A stretch of DNA of 64,000 bases, taken from contig NZ_UGNV01000001.1 of the NCBI RefSeq assembly GCF_900452395.1, positions 1,017,501 to 1,081,500 on the forward strand, read 5' to 3'. Below are positions 35,158 through 45,458 of the stretch, in pieces. A program made the translations under genes and the position numbers. The stretch's first letter is position 1, and the number at the start of each line of letters is the position of its first letter. The stretch comes from Legionella beliardensis (GTDB lineage Bacteria; Pseudomonadota; Gammaproteobacteria; Legionellales; Legionellaceae). The notes under the pieces are model-generated. The model was not told the DNA's origin, did not search any database, and saw only the letters and a list, made by a program, of their open reading frames with translations.

Positions 35158-35919
35158 TTAAGAGATTTGCCGGACACGATAAAAGCGCAATGCATTCTGA
35201 TAGAAAATCTTGTTTATAATGTCTTTAGGAAAATTATCGGTAATGATTTGCATATCAGCTTCATCAAATGGCTTAGGGGCCCGCGTACCTGGTAAATCTG
35301 TGCCAAACATTAAGCAATCAGAATTAACTGCTATGATTTGTCTTAATCCCAATAATACGGGAAAGTCTACTCTACTAAATCCCGTTGCTTTGATGTAAAT
35401 ACCTTTATCAATTAGTTTTAATAAATGCGGGAAGCCTGCTTTGCTTAATCCTAGGTGATCGATACTGACTTGTGGCAATTTTAGCAACATAGGCGCCATG
35501 TCAGGCAAATTGCTTGCATCTAGATAAAATTCACTGTGCCATTTAGCTAATTCATAACAACGGGCCCCAAACGATTGTATCTCATTAAGGGTTAATTGCA
35601 TGCCTCGTTTAATATTAAAACGAATAGCCCGCACGCCAGCTTCATTTAACTGCAGGATGGTTTGATCATCAACGTCAAGCGGCAGCTGTGTAACCCCAAC
35701 AAATGTTGAGCCTAATGTTTTTAAAGCTGCCAACAAATAGGATTGATCAAATGCTTGAAACGAGCCAGAAACAATGGCACCACCAATGACATCCAATTGA
35801 AACTTAGCCATTGCTTGTAAATAATCTTCGCAACTAAAAGGGGAAGGCAGATAGCCCTGATTAGGTACCAGCGGAAAACTTGGGTCAATAATATGAAAAT
35901 GGCTATCAAATAATTGCAT
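35158..35919 (-). CDS. TIM-barrel metal-dependent amidohydrolase (COG3618-like)
   Basis: 253 aa. The metal-binding HxH at the N terminus (FDSHFHIID, His7 and His9), the internal histidine (SIDHLGLSK) and the late catalytic-type Asp (MFGTDLPG) are in place, as in 2-pyrone-4,6-dicarboxylate lactonase-like amidohydrolases. It is somewhat shorter than lactonases. A good ribosome site (AGGAG) precedes the ATG. The substrate is unknown; no pathway genes flank it. Confidence 0.85.
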   Translation of the reverse strand: MQLFDSHFHIIDPSFPLVPNQGYLPSPFSCEDYLQAMAKFQLDVIGGAIVSGSFQAFDQSYLLAALKTLGSTFVGVTQLPLDVDDQTILQLNEAGVRAIRFNIKRGMQLTLNEIQSFGARCYELAKWHSEFYLDASNLPDMAPMLLKLPQVSIDHLGLSKAGFPHLLKLIDKGIYIKATGFSRVDFPVLLGLRQIIAVNSDCLMFGTDLPGTRAPKPFDEADMQIITDNFPKDIINKIFYQNALRFYRVRQIS

Positions 35920-35977
35920 ATTTTAACTCCTGGCTTACCCTAATTTTAGCATTAGTTATAGATAGCGAGGCTTAATG

Positions 35978-37159
35978 TTAATTTATGTTATAAGTATTTA
36001 AGCAATTAAACCCAGTTTTATCTTGATTTTTGGTACTGTAAATGAATTTACCTTCCATTAAATCACATAATTTTTCTGTAGGTAATGTATCGAGACATGC
36101 TGCTAAAGGTAAACCGGCGCAAGTTGAAAAAATAGCGTCATTCTCAGCTGCAATGGCATGATAATAATGATTAGTCCACTGGCTCTCATTGAGTGAATAA
36201 TGAGTGGTAAAATCTTGCAAATAAAATTCATCATTTAAATGGAATACCTTCATAGCCGGGTTATTATAATGACTACGACTGATGGCGGGTGTCGCATAGG
36301 CATAAATGGGCTTGCCATTGGTGAGGGTAATTTTTCTAAGCTCATCATAATGACTGTGAGCTGTTAAAAGGGAAATTTGCTGATAATTTTGCTGATAGTT
36401 ATTTAATAATTTAATAAACGCTTGTAAATAATTTTCCTGCCAAATCGCTTGTTTGTGGTAATCAACGCCTGGTTCTTCATGCATAGCAATTAATAATTGT
36501 TTTGCTTTATTATTTTTTAATTGTGACTCTAGCCATTTTAACTGACGATTAGCGTCCCTAGATTGCTTTACATAAGGCATAGCCAACCAGGGTAACTTAG
36601 CAAATTGGGTCGTATTTAAAACAATGAGTAAAACTTCTTTATTATTAGGTAAAACATAACTTGAGTAATAGCCATCACTATGCATAGCCGTTTTATCAAT
36701 AATTAACTCCTGACAATAAGCACAAGCACCTTGCCAATTGTAAGCATAATCAAGCGGGGAGCTGCCATTTTTGGCAAAAGGTTGGTAATTACCGGTTAAA
36801 GAATCATTATTACCAGGTACATAAAATATCGGTTTATGCTGGCTATTGGCCTTATATAAATCTTGAAATACTTTTGCCTCATACTGGGCTTTTTGGGTTT
36901 TGTTACTAAGTAGTGGCAATGAATGGGTTGGTAAGTCACCGAGCACAATACTAAAATCTACCTGGCGTTGGAGCTCATGTAATTTTTTAAGCGTCGTAGT
37001 CCATAATACATCGCCTGTATCATGGCCATTGCCTATTGTATTATTCGACCCATAATGAATATCAGCAATGGTTAAAAAATGCAGCGCAGGCCAAGCGTAG
37101 CTTGAGCATATTAAAGCTATTAGACCAATTATATTTTTCAGTAACGTGTTCAAGGACAA
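35978..37159 (-). CDS. exported metallophosphoesterase, acid-sphingomyelinase-like
   Basis: 393 aa with a signal peptide (core about 9-20, then WPALHFLTIADIHYG). All calcineurin-type metallophosphoesterase blocks are visible: DIHYG, VLGDLPTH (GD-x-x), PGNNDS, AMHEEPG and TAHSHYDE. The architecture fits acid sphingomyelinase-like phosphodiesterases. There is no ATG near the N terminus; the frame opens at a TTG (37159) with another TTG two codons later and no clear ribosome site, so either the start is TTG or a promoter-proximal change removed the original. A secreted phospholipid-cleaving enzyme would suit an intracellular lifestyle. Confidence 0.8.
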   Translation of the reverse strand: MSLNTLLKNIIGLIALICSSYAWPALHFLTIADIHYGSNNTIGNGHDTGDVLWTTTLKKLHELQRQVDFSIVLGDLPTHSLPLLSNKTQKAQYEAKVFQDLYKANSQHKPIFYVPGNNDSLTGNYQPFAKNGSSPLDYAYNWQGACAYCQELIIDKTAMHSDGYYSSYVLPNNKEVLLIVLNTTQFAKLPWLAMPYVKQSRDANRQLKWLESQLKNNKAKQLLIAMHEEPGVDYHKQAIWQENYLQAFIKLLNNYQQNYQQISLLTAHSHYDELRKITLTNGKPIYAYATPAISRSHYNNPAMKVFHLNDEFYLQDFTTHYSLNESQWTNHYYHAIAAENDAIFSTCAGLPLAACLDTLPTEKLCDLMEGKFIYSTKNQDKTGFNCLNTYNIN

Positions 37160-37313
37160 CGAGAGATAATAGTACTTATTGTGTATATATAATAACCTTT
37201 AATAGGGTTAAAACGCAAAATCTAATGGTTAGGTAAGAGTTCTCATGACTTTTATTTGTTTGTTTTAGCACTTTCCCTTAAAATTACCCCCTTTTAGCTA
37301 GTTAGGTTACTGT

Positions 37314-38894
37314 ATGTCCGACTTTTATGAGGATTTTACTAAAAGAAGAACGTTCGCCATCATCTCGCATCCGGATGCTGGTAAAACGACCGTGACAGAA
37401 AAATTACTCCTATTTGGAGGTGCTATTCAATTAGCAGGTACGGTAAAAGGGCGCAAGGCCGACCGGCATGCTACATCAGATTGGATGGAAATGGAAAAAG
37501 AACGAGGTATTTCCATTACCACCTCAGTCATGCAGTTTGTGCATAACGAGCATGTGATAAACCTTCTTGATACCCCAGGCCATGAAGATTTTTCTGAAGA
37601 TACCTACCGCACGCTAACAGCTGTCGACTCAGCGTTAATGGTCATTGACGTGGCGAAAGGGGTAGAAGAAAGAACCGTTAAATTAATGGAAGTATGTCGA
37701 TTACGTGATACGCCCATTATGACCTTTATTAATAAGTTAGATAGAGAAGGGCGCGAACCCATTTCTTTGCTGGATGAAGTTGAAGACGTACTTGGTATTC
37801 GCTGTGCACCGGTTACCTGGCCTGTTGGTATGGGTAAACGTTTTAAAGGGATTTATCATTTATACCAAGACAAAATTTATCTTTATCAAGCTGGCAAAAA
37901 TGCCCAAAAGCAAGATGCACAACAGATAGAGGGCTTAGATAATCCCGAATTAGATGAATTATTAGGGCCAATAGCGCAAGAACTTCGGGATGAAATTGAA
38001 CTAGTCAAAGGTGCCTCGCATGAGTTTAATTTAGATGAGTATTTAGCGGGTAAATTAACCCCTGTATACTTTGGCTCAGCGATTAATAATTTTGGTATTA
38101 AAGAGTTACTTGATGATTTCACCAGCTATGCGCCAAAGCCCAGGCCACGTAATGCGATGGAACGAGTTGTTAATCCCGATGAACCTGCCTTTTCTGGCTT
38201 TGTTTTCAAAATTCAAGCCAATATGGATCCTAAGCATCGTGATCGCATAGCCTTTTTACGCATTTGTTCTGGCACCTTTAAGCGCGGGATGAAATTAAAC
38301 CATTTGCGTTTAGGAAAAGACATTGTCATTGCGAATGCGTTAACCTTTATGGCAGGCGATCGCTCGCATGCCGAAACAGCCATGGCTGGCGATATTATTG
38401 GCCTGCATAATCATGGCACGATTCGGATTGGTGATACGTTTACCCAGGGGGAAGCGTTAAAATTTACTGGCATTCCTAACTTTGCGCCAGAGCTATTTCG
38501 CTTGGTGCGGTTAAAAGATCCACTAAAAAGTAAAGCATTATTAAAGGGGTTAATTGAATTATCGGAAGAGGGCGCTACCCAAATATTTAGACCCTTAAAC
38601 AGTAACCAATTAATTTTGGGCGCAGTCGGTGTGTTACAGTTTGATGTCGTTGCTCACCGCTTGCATCATGAATATAAAGTGGATTGTATTTATGAATCTG
38701 TAAGTGTCAGCTGCGCGCGCTGGGTTTATGCAGAAGACGATAAAGCAATGCAAGAATTTCGAACAAAAGCGCATGATTATTTAGCACTTGATGGCAGTGA
38801 TGCATTAATTTATTTAGCGCCAACGAAAGTCAATTTAACGATGGCACAAGAGCGTTATCCAAAAATTCACTTTTCAGCAACTAGAGAGCATTAA
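37314..38894 (+). CDS. prfC: peptide chain release factor 3
   Basis: Class II release-factor GTPase that recycles RF1/RF2, 526 aa, the usual RF3 length. G motifs are intact: G1 SHPDAGKTT (18-26), the G2 stretch [19 protein letters not shown]3 [12 protein letters not shown] and G4 INKLDREGR. The 3' end overlaps the convergent kinase-like gene by 4 nt. The ATG follows TAGGTTACTGT. Confidence 0.97.
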   Translation: MSDFYEDFTKRRTFAIISHPDAGKTTVTEKLLLFGGAIQLAGTVKGRKADRHATSDWMEMEKERGISITTSVMQFVHNEHVINLLDTPGHEDFSEDTYRTLTAVDSALMVIDVAKGVEERTVKLMEVCRLRDTPIMTFINKLDREGREPISLLDEVEDVLGIRCAPVTWPVGMGKRFKGIYHLYQDKIYLYQAGKNAQKQDAQQIEGLDNPELDELLGPIAQELRDEIELVKGASHEFNLDEYLAGKLTPVYFGSAINNFGIKELLDDFTSYAPKPRPRNAMERVVNPDEPAFSGFVFKIQANMDPKHRDRIAFLRICSGTFKRGMKLNHLRLGKDIVIANALTFMAGDRSHAETAMAGDIIGLHNHGTIRIGDTFTQGEALKFTGIPNFAPELFRLVRLKDPLKSKALLKGLIELSEEGATQIFRPLNSNQLILGAVGVLQFDVVAHRLHHEYKVDCIYESVSVSCARWVYAEDDKAMQEFRTKAHDYLALDGSDALIYLAPTKVNLTMAQERYPKIHFSATREH

Positions 38895-40789
38895 TAGACA
38901 AATTGGGGTTGTTCTATTTCTTGGCACATAGGTGTCGATAAAGTTTGACTCAAATTACTTATGCTGTGATTAAGCGAACTAAACAGATGGTATCGAGTGA
39001 GGTTATGCGTAGCCTGAACACCCGCTAACAGCATCATGAACGCGGTGCTTAATATAAGACCTAATTTAATGCCAATAGCTGCACCAGTAATACTTGTTAC
39101 TGGTGCTAAAACCACGCCACCTAAAATCACTCCAATCCCCGCCCCTACAATAGCCCCTATTAAGGCACCAGTTAAGGTAGCTGCGGTAATCTTCATGTTC
39201 TCATTGTTAAGCGTTTTAGCACAACATTGTTCATATTGGTTAGCCGTTAGAATAAATTTTAGCGCAAGCTTATAAGCTTTCTTTGAAGATTTGGCTGGCA
39301 AGGCATCTAATTGTGATTTTGTATCGATAAATTCATTTAATAGCAGTTGCGTATGTTTAATAATTTCATTAATTTCGGTTGCTGACTCTTCTAAATTACT
39401 ATCTAAATAAGCTTGCGATAACCACTGATGTAATTGTTTTTTTAGCTGCCAAATAGGGTCGCGGGCATAGTGTTTATATTGACTATTTAAATTTAAATCT
39501 TCAATGGCTTTAAAGGTGGCAAAAAAGATTTTATTTTCATTTTTTAAATTGTGAAAAAATTCCCTAATTAATCGCTCTTTTAATGAGAGCTCAGTAAGTG
39601 CATCATGACGCTGATAACCATTCATTAAATTAAGTTGGGTGGTGTAGTCTAAATTGCAAAAATGTTCTAAGAAAAGGGCTTTTGCATGTTGTTGGCGATT
39701 TACAAAATTAATAAGTAAGTGCTCTTGAATGCACTGGTTTAAGGTAGGTAAATCTATGGCATTGTTAATCTCTAAACCGATTCGCTCTGCAAATCTGATT
39801 AAAATGTCTGGCTTGTTTTGATAAACGTCAAAGGTGTTATTAATTTGCTCATCAATGAAATCGGCAATTTCAAATTTATCAATCATTGAAAAGCGAGCGA
39901 GCGTTTCATAAAAGTAAGTCGCTTTGCTCGTTAACGCATCTGAAATTTGATTAAAGTAAGCTGGCGGGCCGCTATAAGAGGGATGATAGCGAAGTAGATT
40001 GCAAAAATGCCTAAGGTGTATTTTACCATCTAATTTTCGGCGACTAAATAAACGAAAATCGCCAAGCGAGCCGCCAAAATCAACGTGTACAGCTTGGGTA
40101 TTACCTATATTAGGCACAAGATAATAATGGTGATTGTATTTAATACACGCTTCTTTAAATTCATCCAGCTCGGGTTCAGGTGTACGGCTTAATTGATAGT
40201 ACTGGGTGTCTGCTATGTTTATCTTTTTTAATTGTTCAGAATAGCCGCTTGCAGGTGCTGATTGCTGTAAACAGTAACCACTATAGCTACCATTTTCATA
40301 AATGGGAATAATATCCTTAAGACCTGATTGCTCAACAGGGACTGCACCAATATTTTTAAAATGGGTATCAGGATCATCAACGATAGAGCGTAGCGCAAGT
40401 CCGATACTGATTTCTTTATAGCGTCCAGCTTCTGTCATGCTATCGATGCAAGGGTCGTGTTGAAAATAATAAGGTCTTTGCTTAGGTAACTTCGCCCATT
40501 TATTATTAGTCATTGACCTTAAATTTTGGTAAGCGGGTAAATGATAAGCAAGATAGGCATCAAGAAATAAATCGCGATAGCCTGCATATAACTTAGAAGC
40601 AATATAAATTTGTTCGTTAGGCTGAAGATTAACATAGGAAACATCGGCAATAATAGCTGGATCCTCACCGATTTTTTGCGCAATAAAGCGCATGAATTGG
40701 CTGGCGAAAACTTCACAGATATTCTTATCCTCATGCGAGTCTTGTTTTAGATAATAATTTGTAAGTTTTTCAATCTTATGATTAGTCAT
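38891..40789 (-). CDS. effector-like protein with atypical-kinase-like loop and glycine-zipper tail
   Basis: 632 aa, no signal peptide. Residues about 130-240 carry a catalytic-loop-like motif ([11 protein letters not shown], with D141, H143 and N146) followed about 90 residues later by [10 protein letters not shown] (236-243), the order seen in HipA- and PI3/4-kinase-type folds. A candidate Lys of an N lobe is not obvious, so kinase activity is a guess. Helical regions fill about 260-520. A glycine-zipper membrane hairpin lies at about 535-585 ([20 protein letters not shown]). The tail-to-tail overlap with prfC is 4 nt. It lies divergent from the PmrA-box-controlled 861-aa gene. Likely a secreted effector. 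Confidence 0.7.
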   Translation of the reverse strand: MTNHKIEKLTNYYLKQDSHEDKNICEVFASQFMRFIAQKIGEDPAIIADVSYVNLQPNEQIYIASKLYAGYRDLFLDAYLAYHLPAYQNLRSMTNNKWAKLPKQRPYYFQHDPCIDSMTEAGRYKEISIGLALRSIVDDPDTHFKNIGAVPVEQSGLKDIIPIYENGSYSGYCLQQSAPASGYSEQLKKINIADTQYYQLSRTPEPELDEFKEACIKYNHHYYLVPNIGNTQAVHVDFGGSLGDFRLFSRRKLDGKIHLRHFCNLLRYHPSYSGPPAYFNQISDALTSKATYFYETLARFSMIDKFEIADFIDEQINNTFDVYQNKPDILIRFAERIGLEINNAIDLPTLNQCIQEHLLINFVNRQQHAKALFLEHFCNLDYTTQLNLMNGYQRHDALTELSLKERLIREFFHNLKNENKIFFATFKAIEDLNLNSQYKHYARDPIWQLKKQLHQWLSQAYLDSNLEESATEINEIIKHTQLLLNEFIDTKSQLDALPAKSSKKAYKLALKFILTANQYEQCCAKTLNNENMKITAATLTGALIGAIVGAGIGVILGGVVLAPVTSITGAAIGIKLGLILSTAFMMLLAGVQATHNLTRYHLFSSLNHSISNLSQTLSTPMCQEIEQPQFVY

Positions 40790-40948
40790 TGGCGCAGCTT
40801 ACTCATGTTTTGTCAGCCTTTTAACTAATTTACTTATCTTTAATCAGTCAGTTTAGCTCCATTATAATCAAAAAGTGCCAATATTCTAGTCATCTTGAGT
40901 TTATCTCAACAAATAATTGTTGGGCGGCGTCTTGCTTGAGCCAACTTA

Positions 40949-40968
40949 CTTAATGTTCACTTAATATT
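40949..40968 (+). promoter_or_regulatory. PmrA box
   Basis: CTTAATGTT and CTTAATATT are exact tandem half-sites separated by CA, matching the Legionella PmrA consensus cTTAATatT-N2-cTTAATatT (one mismatch in 18). A TATTAG hexamer, a possible -10, starts at 40989, about 20 bp downstream, and the 861-aa gene starts at 41022. This points to control by the PmrA/PmrB two-component system, which regulates many Dot/Icm effectors. Confidence 0.75.
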
Positions 40969-41021
40969 TCGAGTTTACACTGGACCACTATTAGATACGT
41001 AGTCTTTATAGGTAAGCTAAA

Positions 41022-43607
41022 ATGCCAAAAGTTCAATATCGTGAAACTCCTTTTATAAAAAAAATTCTTGAATTGTATGACCAGGGTCGAGTGGGTATTC
41101 AAAGCAGTATTCATTATGGTCTAGCGTCAGTTCAAGGCTGGTTAGCTACTTTAAATTTAACTTATAAAGAAGGTGTCATTGAGGGATTAAGATTGCCAAC
41201 GCAGGGAGGGATTGCGGCGTTAGCTAAGGCTTTAAGTGATGCTGAGCCTCAAAATCAGCAGCTAAATAAAGAATGTCGTTATTATAATTTTATTTACAAT
41301 ACTTGTTATGAATACATTGCTGATAATCAGAATCGTTATTTTGGCCGCGCTGATTTATCAGATATCTCTCATGGCAAAGTAATTGCTATGGCGCTCTTAG
41401 CGCACCTGTGTGAGCAAGCACTACGCGTACCTGAACATAGAGAGCAATATTATCAGCGCATACAATCCTTTGTGCATGAATTGCTAAATGATAAAGATAT
41501 TGTTGAAACGCGCAGTAATGATACTGACTATTTGTCTTGTGGATCAGCCTTAGAGCGAATTTCTGAGGCAAATAAAAGTATACTTCAAAATGAAGGCAGT
41601 TCTATTAAAGATAGAATTAATGGCTTTTATAATGATGTTCAGCACATGTTAGTCTCATTAGAAAACCTTAATTTAAGAGTCAATCAATTTATTTTACCGT
41701 TGTTAAGTTCACAAGAGGTCAATGTTGAGTCACTTACAGAGCTTGCGCAACAAGAACACGATGCGCCGATTGTTGCCTCTAGAGAGCGCCAGCTATTAGG
41801 TAATCCTGTTATTAATGCCGTATTTATAGAGCCAACACGTGCTTATGAAGAACATTATAAAAAATTTTATGATGGCTTCCCTTATCAATTAGCAAACCCT
41901 AGCGGCGATTATAGTCATAATTATTTGTTAGATAGATTAACAGCTGAAGGCCGCGAAAATTTAATTTCGTTACTTAAATTAAGGGATAAATTACTGGTAT
42001 TAACGAAAGAATTTTTAAACGTTTATAAGGCTGCTAAGAATGATGAGATAGCGCTATTTCATCAATTCCTCTCACTTGCTAATACCTATTTAATTGAAAT
42101 TGACAAGGTCAATAAGCAACTTCACACCGCTATTGAACAATTCGAAATTCATTGCAATCAAGTTTATCGACAAGGCCAAAGTAATGGCGGTAATGATAAA
42201 AATTGGAAACGAGTTTTCTTCAATAAAAATCCAATCAGTGCCATTGCAGAAGCGTTTATAACTGTGTCTAGAAAGATAAATGAAACGTTCTCAGCTATTC
42301 CTATTGATTATTACCAAGCATTTTCTGATATCCAACAAGAAACAAAAAACTTATCTGAACGCAGCGCCGCATTATTTGGTCACCAATTAGCAACTTTTGA
42401 AAATGGTTTATTTGACCAGGCTATTTATGGCGCCCAAAATTTAGAGCTGAAACGACAAGATAAGCTCCTGTTAAGCAAATTAACTGACATTGCGGCAGAA
42501 TATGACGATTTAATCGCTAAAGCAATGAGCAAAGCACGTGAGTCATTAAATCAAGACGATAAAGCAAATTTAGATACACTTATCAAGCTTTTAAGCTATA
42601 GAAAACAAGTTATCGTGCAAGCCATTGAAACAATGAATCAGGAAAATGCACAAAACGAAGACACCGAGTTTGATGATTGGGTGCTGGTTTCTACCAACAA
42701 TGAAGCAAGCACTATTTTCCGAGAAGATCAAGCAGGTAATTTCCTACACATTATTAGAAATTATTTAACCCCAACGCCTGCAGGACTTAAGTCTGAAGAA
42801 AAAGAAGCACTTCATGCAGAACTTAAGAAATATAAAACGACTGCCGAGCAATTAGCTATTGAGAATCAGCAGCTGAGTCAGAGGAATAGGGAGCTTGAGG
42901 AAGAAGTTCAGCAAGTGCAAAAGAGAGAAGCTCAAGCTCTAGAAAAAATTGATAAATCAACTAAGCAAAAAGAAAATAATGTTGGGGCGATTACTCGTCT
43001 AGATATATTTAGTGACCATAATAAGCTTAAACTTTGTGCTTTTGCTAGTGAGCGCTGTGCACCAGAAGCAACACAACATTTGTTTAATGTTTTAAATAAT
43101 GTTCAGACGCTTATTAAGCAAGCAAGAGCTATCGCGAGTGCTTATCAAATTGAAGCACATAAACATGACAGTTCTTTCTTGTTTAGTCATAATCAGCGCG
43201 GCTGTGATAATGCTAGAAAAGTCATGAGAAAATTTGAACAGGAAATCCTGCAGCAAGTTACTAGTCAGCTTAATTTATTAATGGGCAGTCCTGAAGATGT
43301 AACATCAGAGCACTTAAAAAAATTAGCTCAGACATTAGATAGAAATATTGTCACCAGCATCAGTTTAGCGCTAGCAAATGAAACATTCAGCAGCCATAAA
43401 CAATATTCTTTCCGTAATTATTTACGCCATTTGCATGCTCAGTTAGTTAATCCCAATGGAACGCCTGCGATTAAGTTACTGAGAACTGAGCCACGTGAGT
43501 TAGCCAACCTAAGTGGCACTGTAGCAAATGAGGTTGCTCAAGGTTTTGCTCGTAACGAATTAGAAAGCTACGAAGTTCAGAATATTCAAAAAAATTGTTC
43601 TCGCTGA
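41022..43607 (+). CDS. large coiled-coil effector-like protein under a PmrA box
   Basis: 861 aa, mostly helical, with no signal peptide, no membrane segment and no enzyme motif that I recognise. A strong coiled coil runs from about 595 to 655 (SEEKEALHAELKKYKTTAEQLAIENQQLSQ then RELEEEVQQVQKRE region). The C terminus is polar and acidic/amide rich, as expected for an IcmSW- or E-block-type export signal, though no clear E-block is seen. The promoter carries a near-consensus PmrA box (40949-40968) and the ribosome site is TAGGTAAGC. By context, a Dot/Icm effector; host target unknown. Confidence 0.75.
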   Translation: MPKVQYRETPFIKKILELYDQGRVGIQSSIHYGLASVQGWLATLNLTYKEGVIEGLRLPTQGGIAALAKALSDAEPQNQQLNKECRYYNFIYNTCYEYIADNQNRYFGRADLSDISHGKVIAMALLAHLCEQALRVPEHREQYYQRIQSFVHELLNDKDIVETRSNDTDYLSCGSALERISEANKSILQNEGSSIKDRINGFYNDVQHMLVSLENLNLRVNQFILPLLSSQEVNVESLTELAQQEHDAPIVASRERQLLGNPVINAVFIEPTRAYEEHYKKFYDGFPYQLANPSGDYSHNYLLDRLTAEGRENLISLLKLRDKLLVLTKEFLNVYKAAKNDEIALFHQFLSLANTYLIEIDKVNKQLHTAIEQFEIHCNQVYRQGQSNGGNDKNWKRVFFNKNPISAIAEAFITVSRKINETFSAIPIDYYQAFSDIQQETKNLSERSAALFGHQLATFENGLFDQAIYGAQNLELKRQDKLLLSKLTDIAAEYDDLIAKAMSKARESLNQDDKANLDTLIKLLSYRKQVIVQAIETMNQENAQNEDTEFDDWVLVSTNNEASTIFREDQAGNFLHIIRNYLTPTPAGLKSEEKEALHAELKKYKTTAEQLAIENQQLSQRNRELEEEVQQVQKREAQALEKIDKSTKQKENNVGAITRLDIFSDHNKLKLCAFASERCAPEATQHLFNVLNNVQTLIKQARAIASAYQIEAHKHDSSFLFSHNQRGCDNARKVMRKFEQEILQQVTSQLNLLMGSPEDVTSEHLKKLAQTLDRNIVTSISLALANETFSSHKQYSFRNYLRHLHAQLVNPNGTPAIKLLRTEPRELANLSGTVANEVAQGFARNELESYEVQNIQKNCSR

Positions 43608-43735
43608 ATCTAACTTATTTAGCGATCTACCGGATTTATTTCTGTTAGATCCTAAACCCCCAAACCAATCTAGTTGTATTTCGCTTTTTTTCTAGTCTTC
43701 TGGCAAAATCAAAAAAATTTAACAGGGAAAATTAA

Positions 43736-44590
43736 ATGAGGAAATCACAAACTATTTTGATAACAGGTTGTTCAAGTGGCATTGGTTATGATACCGCTAT
43801 CACCTTAGCAAAACGTGGGCATCAAGTGATTGCGTCTTGCCGCAAACCAGATGATTTACAAAAGCTATTGGATTTAGGTCTTGATGCCATACTTTTAGAT
43901 GTCAATGATTCACAATCAATTCATAAAGCATTTGCCGAGATGTTAAGTAAAACAGGCGGTCGCCTTGATGTATTAATCAATAATGCAGGTTACGGGCAGG
44001 GGGGAGCGCTTGAGGATATTTCACGAGATACATTACGAGCCCAATTTGAAACCAATGTCTTTGGCTTACTTGAGATAACTCGTTTAGCAATACCTGTTAT
44101 GCGAAGCCAAGGCTCGGGTCGCATCATCAATATTAGTTCTGTACTTGGTTTAGTAAGTATGAAATTTCGCGGAGCTTATAATGCGTCTAAATACGCTGTT
44201 GAAGGATTAAGCGACACGCTGCGCCTTGAGCTTGCACCTTACGGGATTAAAGTGGTTACGATTGAGCCTGGCCCTATTACCAGTAAATTTAGAGACAATG
44301 TTATTGATGTGTCATTAAAGCAAATTAATCTTGAAGCAAGCTATTTTAATAAAGAATATAAGCATATGCTGACTTCTTATCGGGATCAAAAAGATGAGTC
44401 TCCGTTTACCAAAGGCACAGATGCGGTGATTAAAAAATTGATTCATGCCATTGAATCACCGCGCCCAAAGGCTAAGTATTTAGTGACCTTTCCAGCGCAC
44501 TTATTTGCCGTATTAAAACGTATCCTAAGTACTAGAATGCTAGATAGACTGCTTAGTTTAGCCTCACGTCAAGAAATGAAGCCGCGCTAG
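43736..44590 (+). CDS. short-chain dehydrogenase/reductase
   Basis: 284-aa SDR with the cofactor motif TGCSSGIGYDTA (about 9-20), NNAGYG (about 83-88), catalytic Ser in INISSVLGLVS and YxxxK in YNASKYAVEG. The C-terminal extension (about 50 residues, Lys/Arg rich) is typical of oxidoreductases acting on lipid-like substrates. The first motif suggests NADP preference but this is not decisive. A ribosome site (AGGGA) is present. Confidence 0.88.
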   Translation: MRKSQTILITGCSSGIGYDTAITLAKRGHQVIASCRKPDDLQKLLDLGLDAILLDVNDSQSIHKAFAEMLSKTGGRLDVLINNAGYGQGGALEDISRDTLRAQFETNVFGLLEITRLAIPVMRSQGSGRIINISSVLGLVSMKFRGAYNASKYAVEGLSDTLRLELAPYGIKVVTIEPGPITSKFRDNVIDVSLKQINLEASYFNKEYKHMLTSYRDQKDESPFTKGTDAVIKKLIHAIESPRPKAKYLVTFPAHLFAVLKRILSTRMLDRLLSLASRQEMKPR

Positions 44591-44601
44591 TTTGGCATAA
44601 T

Positions 44602-44632
44602 AACTTCTCTCCGCCTTAAGTGGAGAGAAGTT
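44602..44632 (+). terminator. bidirectional terminator-like hairpin
   Basis: AACTTCTCTCC and GGAGAGAAGTT form a perfect 11-bp stem with a 9-nt loop between the convergent SDR and exported-protein genes. T tracts are poor on both sides. Confidence 0.6.
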
Positions 44633-44646
44633 ACGTGCTTTAAAGA

Positions 44647-45027
44647 TTAATTAATTTGGCATTTCGCCTTAATAAGGTGTTCACCCTTATTGGTTAATTC
44701 AACTTGTGCTGCCGATTCAGCAACTAAGTCTATTGTTTCACCATTGTGCAGGGTAAGATCTAATTCATCGCCAGTATTGATGACCTGGCCATTGACTTGG
44801 CCTGAGCGATTAAGGGCTTTGATATGGATGACATTACTTTCATCTTGAGTCTGAATTTTACAAATTGCATGTACTTTAAAAAAAGTGAAGTTGGTAAAAA
44901 CCTCTGGCGCATTCACTGGCAATTCATATTCTACACTCACGCCTGCGTTTAGGCTGTGATTCATTGCCAGGACTGGAGCACTGATGAAGGCGCCAGCAGC
45001 TAATAAACTTAAAACCACTTTTCGCAT
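44647..45027 (-). CDS. small exported protein of unknown function
   Basis: 126 aa with a signal peptide (core about 6-18, cleavage likely after LAM or near the following residues). The mature domain is beta-rich (VSVEYELPVN, NFTFFKVHAICKIQ, VIHIKALNR) with two cysteines (about 60 and 122) that could pair. The ribosome site AAAGGA is good. It is not recognised as a named family, but signal peptide and ribosome site support a real gene. Confidence 0.7.
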   Translation of the reverse strand: MRKVVLSLLAAGAFISAPVLAMNHSLNAGVSVEYELPVNAPEVFTNFTFFKVHAICKIQTQDESNVIHIKALNRSGQVNGQVINTGDELDLTLHNGETIDLVAESAAQVELTNKGEHLIKAKCQIN

Positions 45028-45458
45028 TATATATCCTTTTACTAAGAAAAACGGGTTCTAAGATACCCTTAATTTTTTCCTATAGCAAATGGGACTTTGT
45101 TAAGTAGTATGAATTTTATGCTAAATAGAGGGCAAGCCGTGGATTTATATCGCCTATTTTTTTTAAATTTCTAACCTTGTTGCAAGCATCTGTCTTTTGG
45201 TCATATCTTATCAAGAGACAGGGGCCTGTTGTTAGGATATATTGACATGTTGCTAAAATTTAAATGCCACATCGTTGGATACCGCGGTCAAGCCGCGGTA
45301 ATTCGTTGTTCTCTTTGCCTTCTTTCCATGCTATCGAAATACCGTGGCTTGACCACGGTATCCATTAGCTTGAGTGCAACAGGGTTCGTTTCTGTGGACT
45401 GCATGTCGCTTGAGATGTGGCCAAGAGACAGCTGCAGGCACCTGCAGCAAGGCTTATA
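45028..45458. repeat. spacer with inverted-repeat element
   Basis: The main element (45276-45364) is an inverted repeat: TGGATACCGCGGTCAAGCC with a CGGTAATTCG inner arm on the left and CGAAATACCGTGGCTTG with ACCACGGTATCCA on the right, about 30 nt apart. The arms match the core of the 190-bp module at 5402 and 20217. A short open frame through it is a translation of the repeat. Nothing else is seen in the stretch. Confidence 0.7.
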
